From Candidatus Avacholeplasma faecigallinarum (GTDB lineage: Bacteria > Bacillota_I > Bacilli_A > Acholeplasmatales > Anaeroplasmataceae), in assembly GCA_018715825.1 (NCBI GenBank), contig DVKU01000200.1, positions 1 to 21,955 of the forward strand: 21,955 bases of DNA, read 5' to 3'. Positions 7,488 through 17,168 of this stretch are shown piece after piece. The number at the start of each line of letters is the position of its first letter. Position 1 is the first letter of the stretch. Made by a program: the position numbers and the translations under genes. The notes below the pieces were generated by a model. That model was not told the DNA's origin. It saw nothing but the letters and a program-made list of their open reading frames with translations, and ran no database searches.

Positions 7488-7516
7488 ATTATATATCAAG
7501 ATAGCAACTTTTACAA
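7488..7516 (-). promoter_or_regulatory. Sigma-A type promoter of the hprK operon
   Basis: On the minus strand a TTGTAA -35 box (7511-7516) and a consensus TATAAT -10 box (7488-7493) are 17 nt apart. They lie about 50 nt upstream of the hprK ATG and just after the uvrA terminator. Confidence 0.8.
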
Positions 7517-7540
7517 ATAAATTAGACTTTTCAATAGAAA

Positions 7541-7570
7541 AACAAAAATAAGGGAAATTCCCTTATTTTT
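7541..7570 (-). terminator. Intrinsic terminator of ligA-uvrA
   Basis: AAAAATAAGGG (7544-7554) and CCCTTATTTTT (7560-7570) form a perfect 11-bp stem with a 5-nt loop. On the minus strand the 3' arm ends in T's and continues as GTTTTTC. The uvrA TAA stop (7563-7565) lies within the 5' arm. Confidence 0.92.
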
Positions 7571-10376
7571 CTAATAATGGTTTTAGATACTGAGCTGTAT
7601 ATGATTCACTATGCTTAATTAAATCCTCAGGTCTTCCGCTAAAAATAACATTACCACCCTTATTGCCACCTTCTGGCCCCATATCAATTATGTAATCAGC
7701 TAATTTAATAACATCTAAATTATGCTCTATAATCAAAACTGTGGCTCTATTATCGGCAATTTTATTAATAACATTCATTAAACGTTTAATATCATCAACA
7801 TGTAATCCTGTTGTAGGCTCATCCAATATATACAATGTTTTGGAAGTTATTTTTGAATGCAATTCATATGCGAGCTTTACTCTTTGAGCTTCTCCTCCAG
7901 ACAAAGTTGTAGATGATTGACCTAGTTTAATATAGCCTAAACCAACATCATATAATGTTTGAAGCTTAGATTTAATTTTAGGGAATGCATCAAAGAATTC
8001 TAACGCATCCTCAACTGTCATATCTAAAACATCGGCAATATTTTTGTCTTTAAATTTAATTTGTAGAGTTTCAGATTGAAATCTTTTTCCCTTACATACT
8101 TCACAAGGTACATAAACATCTGGTAGAAATTGCATTGAAATTCTTTTTACGCCATCTCCACCACATGCTTCACATCTACCACCCTTAACATTAAATGAAA
8201 ACTTCGATTTATCATAACCCCTTATTTTGGCATCAGTAGTCTGACTAAATAATTCACGGATATCGTCAAAAACGCCAGTATAAGTTGCAGGGTTACTACG
8301 TGGAGTTCTACCTATTGGTTGTTGGGAAATTTGAATTATTCTTTCAATTTGGTCAAGTCCCTTAATTTTATCAACTAATCCTGGTACTAATTTTTTACTT
8401 CCATAAAGCTGAATATAAGCATTCTTGTACAATACCTCATTAATTAAAGATGACTTTCCACTTCCAGATACTCCTGTTATACAGGTAATAACACCAAGTG
8501 GTATTTTAACCTTGACATTCTTTAAATTATTTTGGCGAGCACCAATTATTTCGATGTATCTACCATCTAACTCTCTTCGTTTAGAAGGAACCTCTATTTT
8601 CATTCTACCTGATAAATAATTACCTGTTATACTATTAGGATTTGCCATAACCTCTTGAGGAGTTCCACAAGCTACTACCTCACCACCATGAATACCGGCT
8701 TTTGGGCCTATATCTACTAAGTAGTCACAGCTTAACATAGTTTCATCATCATGCTCAACGACAATTAATGTATTGCCTAGATCACGCATCTGTTTTAGGG
8801 TATTAATCAATCTTGCATTATCTCTTTGATGAAGGCCTATTGATGGCTCATCTAAAACATATAATACACCAGTTAGCTGAGAACCTATTTGAGTTGCCAA
8901 CCTAATTCTTTGGGCTTCTCCACCTGATAATGTATCTGCACTTCTAGATAATGTTAAATATTCCAAACCAACATTGATTAAAAATTTTAATCTATCGGTA
9001 ATTTCTTTGATAGCTTGTTTAGCTATAACAGTTTTTTCCTCAGATAATTTTAAATTTTTAAACCAATTATAGCAATCCTCAATAGACATATCACAAACAT
9101 CAGCTATATTTTTATCATTTATAAAAATATTTAAAATAGATTTATTAAGCCTTTTTCCCTGGCAAACATCACATTTTCTTTCTACCATGTAGCCTTCAAT
9201 CCATTCTCTAATCCATTCTGATGTTGTTTCTACATAACGACGTGAAAAGTTAGTTACTACACCCTCATAATAATCTAGTTTATCATGGTTTCTACCATTC
9301 ATTGATTTCATCTTAAAATCAATTTTTTCATCTGAGCCATATAAAATAATTTGTTTTTGTTCTTTAGTTAAATCCTTAAATGGCTTATTCATATCAATGT
9401 TATAATGAGCACAGGTTTGTTGAAGCATCAAGTTGTTTAAATTCTCTTTTTCTTGATTTTTATAAGGTAGTAAGGCATTTTGATTTAAAGACTTGTTCTC
9501 ATCAACCACCAAGTCAGGTGACACTGTTAATTTTTTACCAAGTCCATTACATTCCGGACAAGCACCAAGTGGACTATTAAACGAAAATAGTCTAGGCTCT
9601 AAATTACCAATTGAATAACCACAATGAGGACAGGCATGTAAGGTTGAGAAAAAATCCTCCTTGTCATCATGATAAACCACACAATAACCATTAGAAGCTG
9701 TTGTTGCTGTAGAAACAGCCTCGAATATTCTACTTCTGACTCCTTCTTTCATTACCAAACGCTCTAGTACTATGAATATGTCATGCTTTTTATTTTTTTC
9801 CAAATTAATTTCCGAATCTAAGTCAACCATTTCCCCATCAACTAAAGCTCTAACATAGCCTTCCTTTAAAAATTTGGCAAAAATATTTTTATGTTCACCC
9901 TTTTGATGGAAAACAACAGGGGCAGTAATATATATTCTACTTCCCATTTCATATTCCATAATTTTATTTACTATTTCCTCTACAGATAAAGATGAGATTG
10001 GTATTTTATGGGTTGGACAATATGGTGTTGCCACTCTAGCAAATAATACTCTTAAATAATCATAAATCTCTGTTACAGTACCAACTGTTGAACGTGGATT
10101 ATGAGATGCAGTTTTTTGATCAATTGAAATAGCTGGAGATAATCCTTCTATTGAATCAACATCAGGCTTTTCACTAGAACCGATAAATTGCCTAGCATAG
10201 CTAGATAAAGACTCCACAAAACGTCTTTGACCTTCTTGATAAATTGTATCAAAAGCCAAGGATGATTTTCCACTTCCAGAAAGCCCTGTCATAACAATTA
10301 ATTTATTCTTAGGCAATTCCAAGTTAATGTTTTTCAAATTGTTTTCTCTAGCACCTTTTATAATAATTTTATCCAT
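7563..10376 (-). CDS. uvrA: Excinuclease ABC subunit A
   Basis: A 937-aa UvrA, the DNA-damage sensor of nucleotide excision repair and a tandem ABC ATPase. The first half has Walker [10 protein letters not shown] (31-39), a zinc module with Cys249, Cys252, Cys273 and Cys276, and signature [12 protein letters not shown]. The second half has Walker [11 protein letters not shown], a second zinc module (CEACGGDG...CEVCKGKR), signature [12 protein letters not shown] and Walker [13 protein letters not shown]. All key residues are intact and the length is normal. The ATG lies 3 nt after the ligA stop, with AAGGAG inside the end of ligA. uvrB, a common neighbour, is not in the window. Confidence 0.98.
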   Translation of the reverse strand: MDKIIIKGARENNLKNINLELPKNKLIVMTGLSGSGKSSLAFDTIYQEGQRRFVESLSSYARQFIGSSEKPDVDSIEGLSPAISIDQKTASHNPRSTVGTVTEIYDYLRVLFARVATPYCPTHKIPISSLSVEEIVNKIMEYEMGSRIYITAPVVFHQKGEHKNIFAKFLKEGYVRALVDGEMVDLDSEINLEKNKKHDIFIVLERLVMKEGVRSRIFEAVSTATTASNGYCVVYHDDKEDFFSTLHACPHCGYSIGNLEPRLFSFNSPLGACPECNGLGKKLTVSPDLVVDENKSLNQNALLPYKNQEKENLNNLMLQQTCAHYNIDMNKPFKDLTKEQKQIILYGSDEKIDFKMKSMNGRNHDKLDYYEGVVTNFSRRYVETTSEWIREWIEGYMVERKCDVCQGKRLNKSILNIFINDKNIADVCDMSIEDCYNWFKNLKLSEEKTVIAKQAIKEITDRLKFLINVGLEYLTLSRSADTLSGGEAQRIRLATQIGSQLTGVLYVLDEPSIGLHQRDNARLINTLKQMRDLGNTLIVVEHDDETMLSCDYLVDIGPKAGIHGGEVVACGTPQEVMANPNSITGNYLSGRMKIEVPSKRRELDGRYIEIIGARQNNLKNVKVKIPLGVITCITGVSGSGKSSLINEVLYKNAYIQLYGSKKLVPGLVDKIKGLDQIERIIQISQQPIGRTPRSNPATYTGVFDDIRELFSQTTDAKIRGYDKSKFSFNVKGGRCEACGGDGVKRISMQFLPDVYVPCEVCKGKRFQSETLQIKFKDKNIADVLDMTVEDALEFFDAFPKIKSKLQTLYDVGLGYIKLGQSSTTLSGGEAQRVKLAYELHSKITSKTLYILDEPTTGLHVDDIKRLMNVINKIADNRATVLIIEHNLDVIKLADYIIDMGPEGGNKGGNVIFSGRPEDLIKHSESYTAQYLKPLLEK

Positions 10377-10379
10377 ACT

Positions 10380-12356
<1,977 letters not shown>

Positions 12357-12385
12357 CTAAATCACCTCATATTACACTCTTTTGT

Positions 12386-12394
12386 ATTATAACA
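12386..12394 (-). promoter_or_regulatory. Extended -10 promoter element upstream of ligA
   Basis: On the minus strand TGTTATAAT gives a consensus -10 with an extended TG motif, about 30 nt upstream of the ligA ATG. A TTGTCA at 12412-12417 lies 20 nt away, too far for a normal -35, so the extended -10 probably carries the activity. Confidence 0.55.
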
Positions 12395-12440
12395 TAAAAA
12401 TATATTGTTTATGACAAAATTCTATTTTATCTAATGTTTT

Positions 12441-12467
12441 TAAAAAAAGCCCCTTATAAAAGAGGCT
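12441..12467 (-). terminator. Intrinsic terminator of the glnS-pcrA operon
   Basis: On the minus strand AGCCTCTT and AAGGGGCT form an 8-bp stem with one U-G pair and a TTAT loop, followed by seven T (12442-12448). It lies 30 nt after the stop of the small membrane-protein gene. Confidence 0.85.
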
Positions 12468-12496
12468 GTCAAAGATAAATCTAACTTAAAAATTTA

Positions 12497-12745
12497 TTAA
12501 TATAAATTAAAATATTTTATTTTATTTTTTATCAAAAAAATTAAAAGCAATAAAATTAATAAAACAAAGGATATACAAGAAAAAATAATTCCTAATATAT
12601 AAAATCCCCAAAAATGGTATTCTCCAAATTGACCAACTAAAATAGGTTGGTTTATTCCCTTAATTATATATCCTAAAGATAAATATGTAGAAAGCATAAA
12701 AGCAATTGATACTAAAACTTTACTTAAAATACTACCTAGTCGCAT
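12497..12745 (-). CDS. Small two-TM membrane protein, unknown function
   Basis: An 82-aa hydrophobic protein that I do not recognise. A short basic N-terminus is followed by TM1 (about 8-30), a polar/aromatic loop (GINQPILVGQFGEYHFWGF), TM2 (about 45-70, Leu/Ile-rich) and a basic tail (IKNKIKYFNLY). The ATG at 12745 lies 10 nt inside the end of the lipoprotein gene, which points to translational coupling; the SD is weak (GGTGG about 10-15 nt upstream). It is the last gene of the operon before a terminator. The close linkage suggests it may work with the lipoprotein, but this is inference from position only. Confidence 0.6.
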   Translation of the reverse strand: MRLGSILSKVLVSIAFMLSTYLSLGYIIKGINQPILVGQFGEYHFWGFYILGIIFSCISFVLLILLLLIFLIKNKIKYFNLY

Positions 12746-13368
12746 AGCTCTAATACCACCATTTCATTATTTTTATCAAAGTAAAATATGCTATTAAAAT
12801 TCTCCATTTTTTTATTAATGACTGCACTATCATATTCATTTATCTCTTCAGCCAAGGCAGATGGTGTATAAATTAAATGTTTTTCTAAATCATATTCATC
12901 ATCAACTGCATAGTTCCAGCAAGATGTTGCAAACCATGAACAATTTTGAAAAATATTCCAATGATCATTTGCTAATGCAAATTCAGCTAGCTTATCAACT
13001 TGCTTTTCATCAATACCAATACTAAGTGATATAGTACCATCATATCTTCCATATTTGCTGGCAAATTGAGGCTCCATGTTATAACAAACGCCCCACTTAG
13101 CTGAACTACCCCAAGAACCAAAATATAGTGCTTCACCAGATTTTATTTCATAGTTGGAAAAATACAATGAACTATCCTTATTATTTTCAATAGATAACCA
13201 TGCATGTCCGAGACTATATATAATATTTTCACTCTCAGACTCGCCATTATGAGCATATATAGTTAATGTTATATCTTTATTAGAATTTTCAATAGTTTTA
13301 GTTTTTTTACTACAACCTGTTAGCAATAACATTGAAGTTAAAACAAAGATAACAAGTAAAGTCTTCAT
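12736..13368 (-). CDS. Surface lipoprotein with His-then-Cys motifs resembling circularly permuted NlpC/P60 (papain-like) enzymes
   Basis: A 210-aa protein with a type II signal peptide and lipobox LTGC (lipidated Cys19). After a polar linker it has SLGHAWLSIEN with His55, and about 88 residues later QNCSWFATSCWN with Cys143, followed by YTPSALAEEI near 167-176. A GHAxL histidine motif before an NCxxFA cysteine motif matches the order in circularly permuted NlpC/P60-type enzymes (YiiX/DUF4105/LRAT-like). A thiol hydrolase or acyltransferase on the outer cell surface is therefore plausible; I cannot confirm activity or substrate. AGGAGGG supports the start. It sits 10 nt downstream of pcrA and overlaps the small membrane-protein gene by 10 nt, so it is cotranscribed with DNA-repair and translation genes. 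Confidence 0.7.
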   Translation of the reverse strand: MKTLLVIFVLTSMLLLTGCSKKTKTIENSNKDITLTIYAHNGESESENIIYSLGHAWLSIENNKDSSLYFSNYEIKSGEALYFGSWGSSAKWGVCYNMEPQFASKYGRYDGTISLSIGIDEKQVDKLAEFALANDHWNIFQNCSWFATSCWNYAVDDEYDLEKHLIYTPSALAEEINEYDSAVINKKMENFNSIFYFDKNNEMVVLELCD

Positions 13369-13378
13369 ATATACCCTC

Positions 13379-15481
13379 CTATAATTTTCTAATTGCCGGA
13401 TGATTGGCCATCAACTTTTTAATGCCATATGGAACCTTAAAGGCAACTGTAATAACATTATTATCTTTACTAACAATTAGTCCGTCACCGAATACCTTAT
13501 GGTTGATTTTATCACCAACATTTAAAACAACATCATCCTTTAGATTTACTATTTCTTTCTTCTCTTTGAAAGCTACAATTCTCTTTTCCTTTTTCTTAGG
13601 TAATAATATTTCTGCCATTTCATTAATAAATCTTGATGGAAGCATATAGCTTTGACTTCCAAACAAAAATCTATTTTCAGCATTAGATAAATATAACCTC
13701 TTTTTGGCTCTTGTTATACCGACATAACAAATACGTCTCTCTTCTTCTATCTCAGAATCCTTTATACAACTAGCAGATGGAAAAATACCTTCTTCCATAG
13801 CCACCATAAATACATCTTTAAACTCTAATCCTTTGACCTGATGATATGTACTTAATCTTACACAATTATCATTATCAATATCATCATCGCTATCAGTTCT
13901 TAAAGATAAATCTGCTAGCAATTGATCTAATTTGGCTAAGTTATCACCTTCATAAAAATCCTCAGCCTCTTTAAGAACGCTCTTTAATTCTTTTAGATTA
14001 TCAATTCTATCTTCATAGGAATCTTCATCCTTTTTTAAACTTTCAATATAACCTGTTTCATCTAAAATCAAATCTAGCAATTTAGGTAATGGCATATTAT
14101 TAACTAAAGAATTTAAATGTAAAATTTTAGTTTTAAATGTTTTTAATGCTTCCACTCCTATTCCACTACCTACATTTTGATCTATGGCTTTAAATAATGA
14201 TATTTTATTGTCATTAGCTAATATTCGTAATTTATTAATTAAAGATGGTCCAATTTTTCGCTTAGGTTCATTAATAATCCTTTGAAATGAAAAATCATCA
14301 TCTTGATTTACTATAACTCGTAAATAGGCTATGGCATCCTTTATTTCCTTTCTGGCAAAAAATGATAACCCGCCATATATTTTATATGGAATTTGATAGC
14401 GAACCAACATATCCTCAAAATTTCTAGAAATATAGTTTGCCCTATATAATATAGCAATGTCATTATAACTATCACCTTTTAATACCAATTCTTTAATTTG
14501 GTCAATTACAAACATTACTTCCTCATAACTAGTATTGGCATGAAAATAAACAGGGTTATCTCCTTCGTTTTGATTAGAAAACATTACCTTTTTGATTTGA
14601 TTTGGGTTGTTTTTTATAACCTCATTGGCTAATGCTAAAATTTGCGACGTTGAACGATAATTTTCCTCTAATAAAATCAATTTATGCTCTAAAAAATCTT
14701 GTCTAAAACGATTTATATTTTCAATTTTAGCGCCTCTAAAGGAATAAATGGATTGAAAATCATCTCCAACAACAAACAAATTATGATATCTACTTGCAAG
14801 CATAAAAATTAAATTATATTGCAAGGTATTTGTATCTTGAAATTCATCCACTAAAATATATTGAAATTTATTTTGATACTTTTGTAATATATCAGGATTC
14901 TTTTTAAATAACTCAATGGTTTTAATAATTAAATCATCAAAATCTAAAAGATTATTTTCCTTTAAATATGTATTGTATTTACTATTAACAAGCATGTAAC
15001 AATTATTTAAAGCTGGGTCTGATATTGAGAAGTCTATAAAATTCTTACTTTTAGAAATTAAATTACGAATTTCTTTAGGCTTATAATCATCAATATCCAA
15101 TTCCTTCATAATATCTTTAACTATTTTAATTGAATCTTCATCATCTATGATTATAAACGACTTTGTATATGGCTGTAAAGCTGTAATTTCTAGTCTTAAC
15201 AATCTACTACAAAAAGAATGAAATGTAGAAACCCACATAAATTTTGTTTCGATATTAAGCATTTTTTGAATTCTATCCTTCATTTCTTTACTTGCCTTAT
15301 TAGTAAATGTCACCGCAAGAATTTGAGATGATGGAATACCAAGATCAGCAATTAAATGAGCTATCCTAGTTGTAAGAACTTTAGTTTTACCACTACCAGC
15401 ACCAGCCATAACCATAACAGGACCTTCTGTTGTCATTACAGCTTCTTTTTGATTTTTATTTAATCCTCCTAAAATATCCAT
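13379..15481 (-). CDS. pcrA: ATP-dependent DNA helicase PcrA (UvrD/Rep family)
   Basis: A 700-aa superfamily 1A 3'-5' helicase acting in repair, rolling-circle replication and clearing of RNA polymerase. Visible motifs are Walker A AGAGSGKT (26-33), Ia AVTFTNKASKEMKDR, motif II VDEFQDTN, motif III GDDFQSIYSFRGA, motif V YHQVKGLEFKDVF and motif VI RRICYVGITRAKKRLYLS. A Tudor-like C-terminal patch (NVGDKINHKVFGDGLIV) follows, as in Bacillus PcrA. I chose the ATG at 15481 (MDILGGLNKNQ), which has AAGG eight nt upstream and fits the family N-terminus; ATG 15487 and TTG 15499 are in-frame alternatives. It lies in the glnS-ABC-F-pcrA operon with a gap of about 50 nt after the ABC-F stop. Confidence 0.97.
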   Translation of the reverse strand: MDILGGLNKNQKEAVMTTEGPVMVMAGAGSGKTKVLTTRIAHLIADLGIPSSQILAVTFTNKASKEMKDRIQKMLNIETKFMWVSTFHSFCSRLLRLEITALQPYTKSFIIIDDEDSIKIVKDIMKELDIDDYKPKEIRNLISKSKNFIDFSISDPALNNCYMLVNSKYNTYLKENNLLDFDDLIIKTIELFKKNPDILQKYQNKFQYILVDEFQDTNTLQYNLIFMLASRYHNLFVVGDDFQSIYSFRGAKIENINRFRQDFLEHKLILLEENYRSTSQILALANEVIKNNPNQIKKVMFSNQNEGDNPVYFHANTSYEEVMFVIDQIKELVLKGDSYNDIAILYRANYISRNFEDMLVRYQIPYKIYGGLSFFARKEIKDAIAYLRVIVNQDDDFSFQRIINEPKRKIGPSLINKLRILANDNKISLFKAIDQNVGSGIGVEALKTFKTKILHLNSLVNNMPLPKLLDLILDETGYIESLKKDEDSYEDRIDNLKELKSVLKEAEDFYEGDNLAKLDQLLADLSLRTDSDDDIDNDNCVRLSTYHQVKGLEFKDVFMVAMEEGIFPSASCIKDSEIEEERRICYVGITRAKKRLYLSNAENRFLFGSQSYMLPSRFINEMAEILLPKKKEKRIVAFKEKKEIVNLKDDVVLNVGDKINHKVFGDGLIVSKDNNVITVAFKVPYGIKKLMANHPAIRKL

Positions 15482-15535
15482 CAGCATAACCTTAATCAAA
15501 TTAAAAATAAAGTGATTAATCCTTTCTCCTATAAA

Positions 15536-17119
15536 TTATAGGTTATTATATTTTTCAATAAATTCCTCATAAGTAGTCATTCTATCTGTATAGCTTCCAT
15601 CATTATTAAAACAAATAATTCTGTTAGCAACGGTTTGCAAAAGCTCAGCATCATGTGAAGAAAATAAAATGTTGCCTTTGAAATTACTCATGCCTTCATT
15701 TAAAGCTGTAATAGATTCCAAATCAAGATGATTTGTAGGATCTTCAAATAATAAAATATTTGGTGATTCTAACATAATTTTAGCAAACATACATCTAACC
15801 TTTTCTCCACCAGATAAAACATTACACTTTTTCAATGATTCATCGCCGCTAAATAACATTCTACCAAGCCAACCACGAATAAAGCTTTCTGTTTGATCAT
15901 CTTTAGAATATTGTCTAAGCCAATCAATTAAGGAAAGCTCCTTATCAAAATATTTTCTATTATCTTGAGGTAAAAAGCCGATTGATGTTGTGATTCCCCA
16001 TTTAAATTTCCCAGTATAATCAGTGTCATTACCACTTAAAATATTAAATAAAGCCGTAATTTGATGGGTGTTTTCTGATAAAAAAGCAATTTTATCATTT
16101 TTATTAACAGTAAAACTTAGATTTTCAAAAACACCCTTTTTAGTAAGCTTATCGACAAATAAGATGTCATTTCCAACCTCACGATTTGGCTTAAAGCCGA
16201 TATATGGATATCTACGAGAAGAAGGCTCAATATCATCTATTGTTATTTTATCTAATAATTTTTTTCTACTTGTAGCTTGTCTTGATTTTGACTTATTAGC
16301 TGAAAATCTAGCAATAAATTCTTGTAGCTCTTTAATTTTTTGTTCTGCCTTTTTATTTTGATCTTTAGCCTGCTGTAAAGCTAATTGGCTAGACTCATAC
16401 CAAAACTCATAATTACCAACATATAATTTAATCTTGCCAAAATCAACATCACAAATATGTGTACAAACATTATTTAAAAAATGACGATCATGAGAAACAA
16501 TTAAAACTGTATTTTCAAAATTAAGTAAAAAGTTTTCTAGCCATCTAGTTGATTTATAATCAAGATTGTTTGTCGGTTCATCTAATAATAAAATATCAGG
16601 ATTTCCAAATAATGCTTGAGCTAATAATACTTTTATTTTAAGTTTAGCATCCAAATTTCCCATTAGCATATTATGATATTTACTTTCAACACCAATTCCA
16701 TTTAAAAGGCTTTCGGCATCAGACTCAGCTTCCCAACCACCTAACTCCTGAAATTCACCTTCGAGTTTAGCAGCTAATATACCATCTTCGTCAGTAAAAT
16801 CCTCTTTAGCGTATAGTTCATCCTTTTCTTTCATTATTTCTATAAGACGCTTATGGCCTAATAAAACCGTATTTAAAACAGTTTCATTATTAAAAGCATT
16901 TTGGTCTTGTTTTAGTATACTCATTCTTTCATTTTTATCAAGTAAAACTTCACCAGTAGTTGATTGAATTTCACCAGATAAAACCTTTAAGAATGTTGAT
17001 TTACCAGCTCCATTTGCCCCTATAATACCATAGCAATTTCCTTTTGTAAATGTTATATCAACATGCTCAAATAGCTTTCTTGAGCCATATTGTAAACCTA
17101 AATTAATAGTCTTTAGCAT
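15536..17119 (-). CDS. ABC-F family ribosome-associated ATPase (YbiT/YkpA type) with a degenerate second ATP site
   Basis: A 527-aa soluble twin-ABC protein without TM segments. ABC-F proteins bind the ribosomal E site and relieve stalling. NBD1 has Walker A GANGAGKST (34-42), Walker B LLLDEPTNNLD (DE 180-181) and H-switch His210, but its signature is lost (NLDAK in place of LSGGE, about 155-159). The inter-domain linker RFSANKSKSRQATSR (271-285) is typical. NBD2 has an intact LSGGEK (435-440) and His489, but Walker A has become SENTHQITA (348-356) and Walker B ends in ED (459-460). Site 1 thus looks competent and site 2 does not. The ATG at 17119 is preceded by AAGGAGG; the TTG 33 nt further upstream has no SD. 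It lies downstream of glnS. Confidence 0.93.
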   Translation of the reverse strand: MLKTINLGLQYGSRKLFEHVDITFTKGNCYGIIGANGAGKSTFLKVLSGEIQSTTGEVLLDKNERMSILKQDQNAFNNETVLNTVLLGHKRLIEIMKEKDELYAKEDFTDEDGILAAKLEGEFQELGGWEAESDAESLLNGIGVESKYHNMLMGNLDAKLKIKVLLAQALFGNPDILLLDEPTNNLDYKSTRWLENFLLNFENTVLIVSHDRHFLNNVCTHICDVDFGKIKLYVGNYEFWYESSQLALQQAKDQNKKAEQKIKELQEFIARFSANKSKSRQATSRKKLLDKITIDDIEPSSRRYPYIGFKPNREVGNDILFVDKLTKKGVFENLSFTVNKNDKIAFLSENTHQITALFNILSGNDTDYTGKFKWGITTSIGFLPQDNRKYFDKELSLIDWLRQYSKDDQTESFIRGWLGRMLFSGDESLKKCNVLSGGEKVRCMFAKIMLESPNILLFEDPTNHLDLESITALNEGMSNFKGNILFSSHDAELLQTVANRIICFNNDGSYTDRMTTYEEFIEKYNNL

Positions 17120-17141
17120 AATGTCCTCCTTACGTGATGAA

Positions 17142-17168
17142 AGGGCTGTCAATGACAGTCCTCTTTTT
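17142..17168. other. Hairpin between glnS and the ABC-F gene
   Basis: AGGGCTGTC (17142-17150) and GACAGTCCT (17154-17162) form a 9-bp stem with a 3-nt loop. On the plus strand the only irregularity is a G-U pair and the stem is followed by CTTTTT, as in an intrinsic terminator for antisense transcription. On the minus strand it has an A-C mismatch and no U-tract, and it sits just after the glnS stop and upstream of the ABC-F SD, so it may instead stabilise or attenuate the mRNA. Confidence 0.45.

Noticed and set aside
12412..12417. TTGTCA as a -35 box for ligA
   Set aside because: The spacing to TATAAT is 20 nt, outside the useful range; the extended TG motif is the better explanation.
17120..17152. 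TTG start that would add 11 residues to the ABC-F protein
   Set aside because: The extra codons contain the SD and hairpin; AAGGAGG is placed exactly for the ATG at 17119, and the family begins at MLKTINL.
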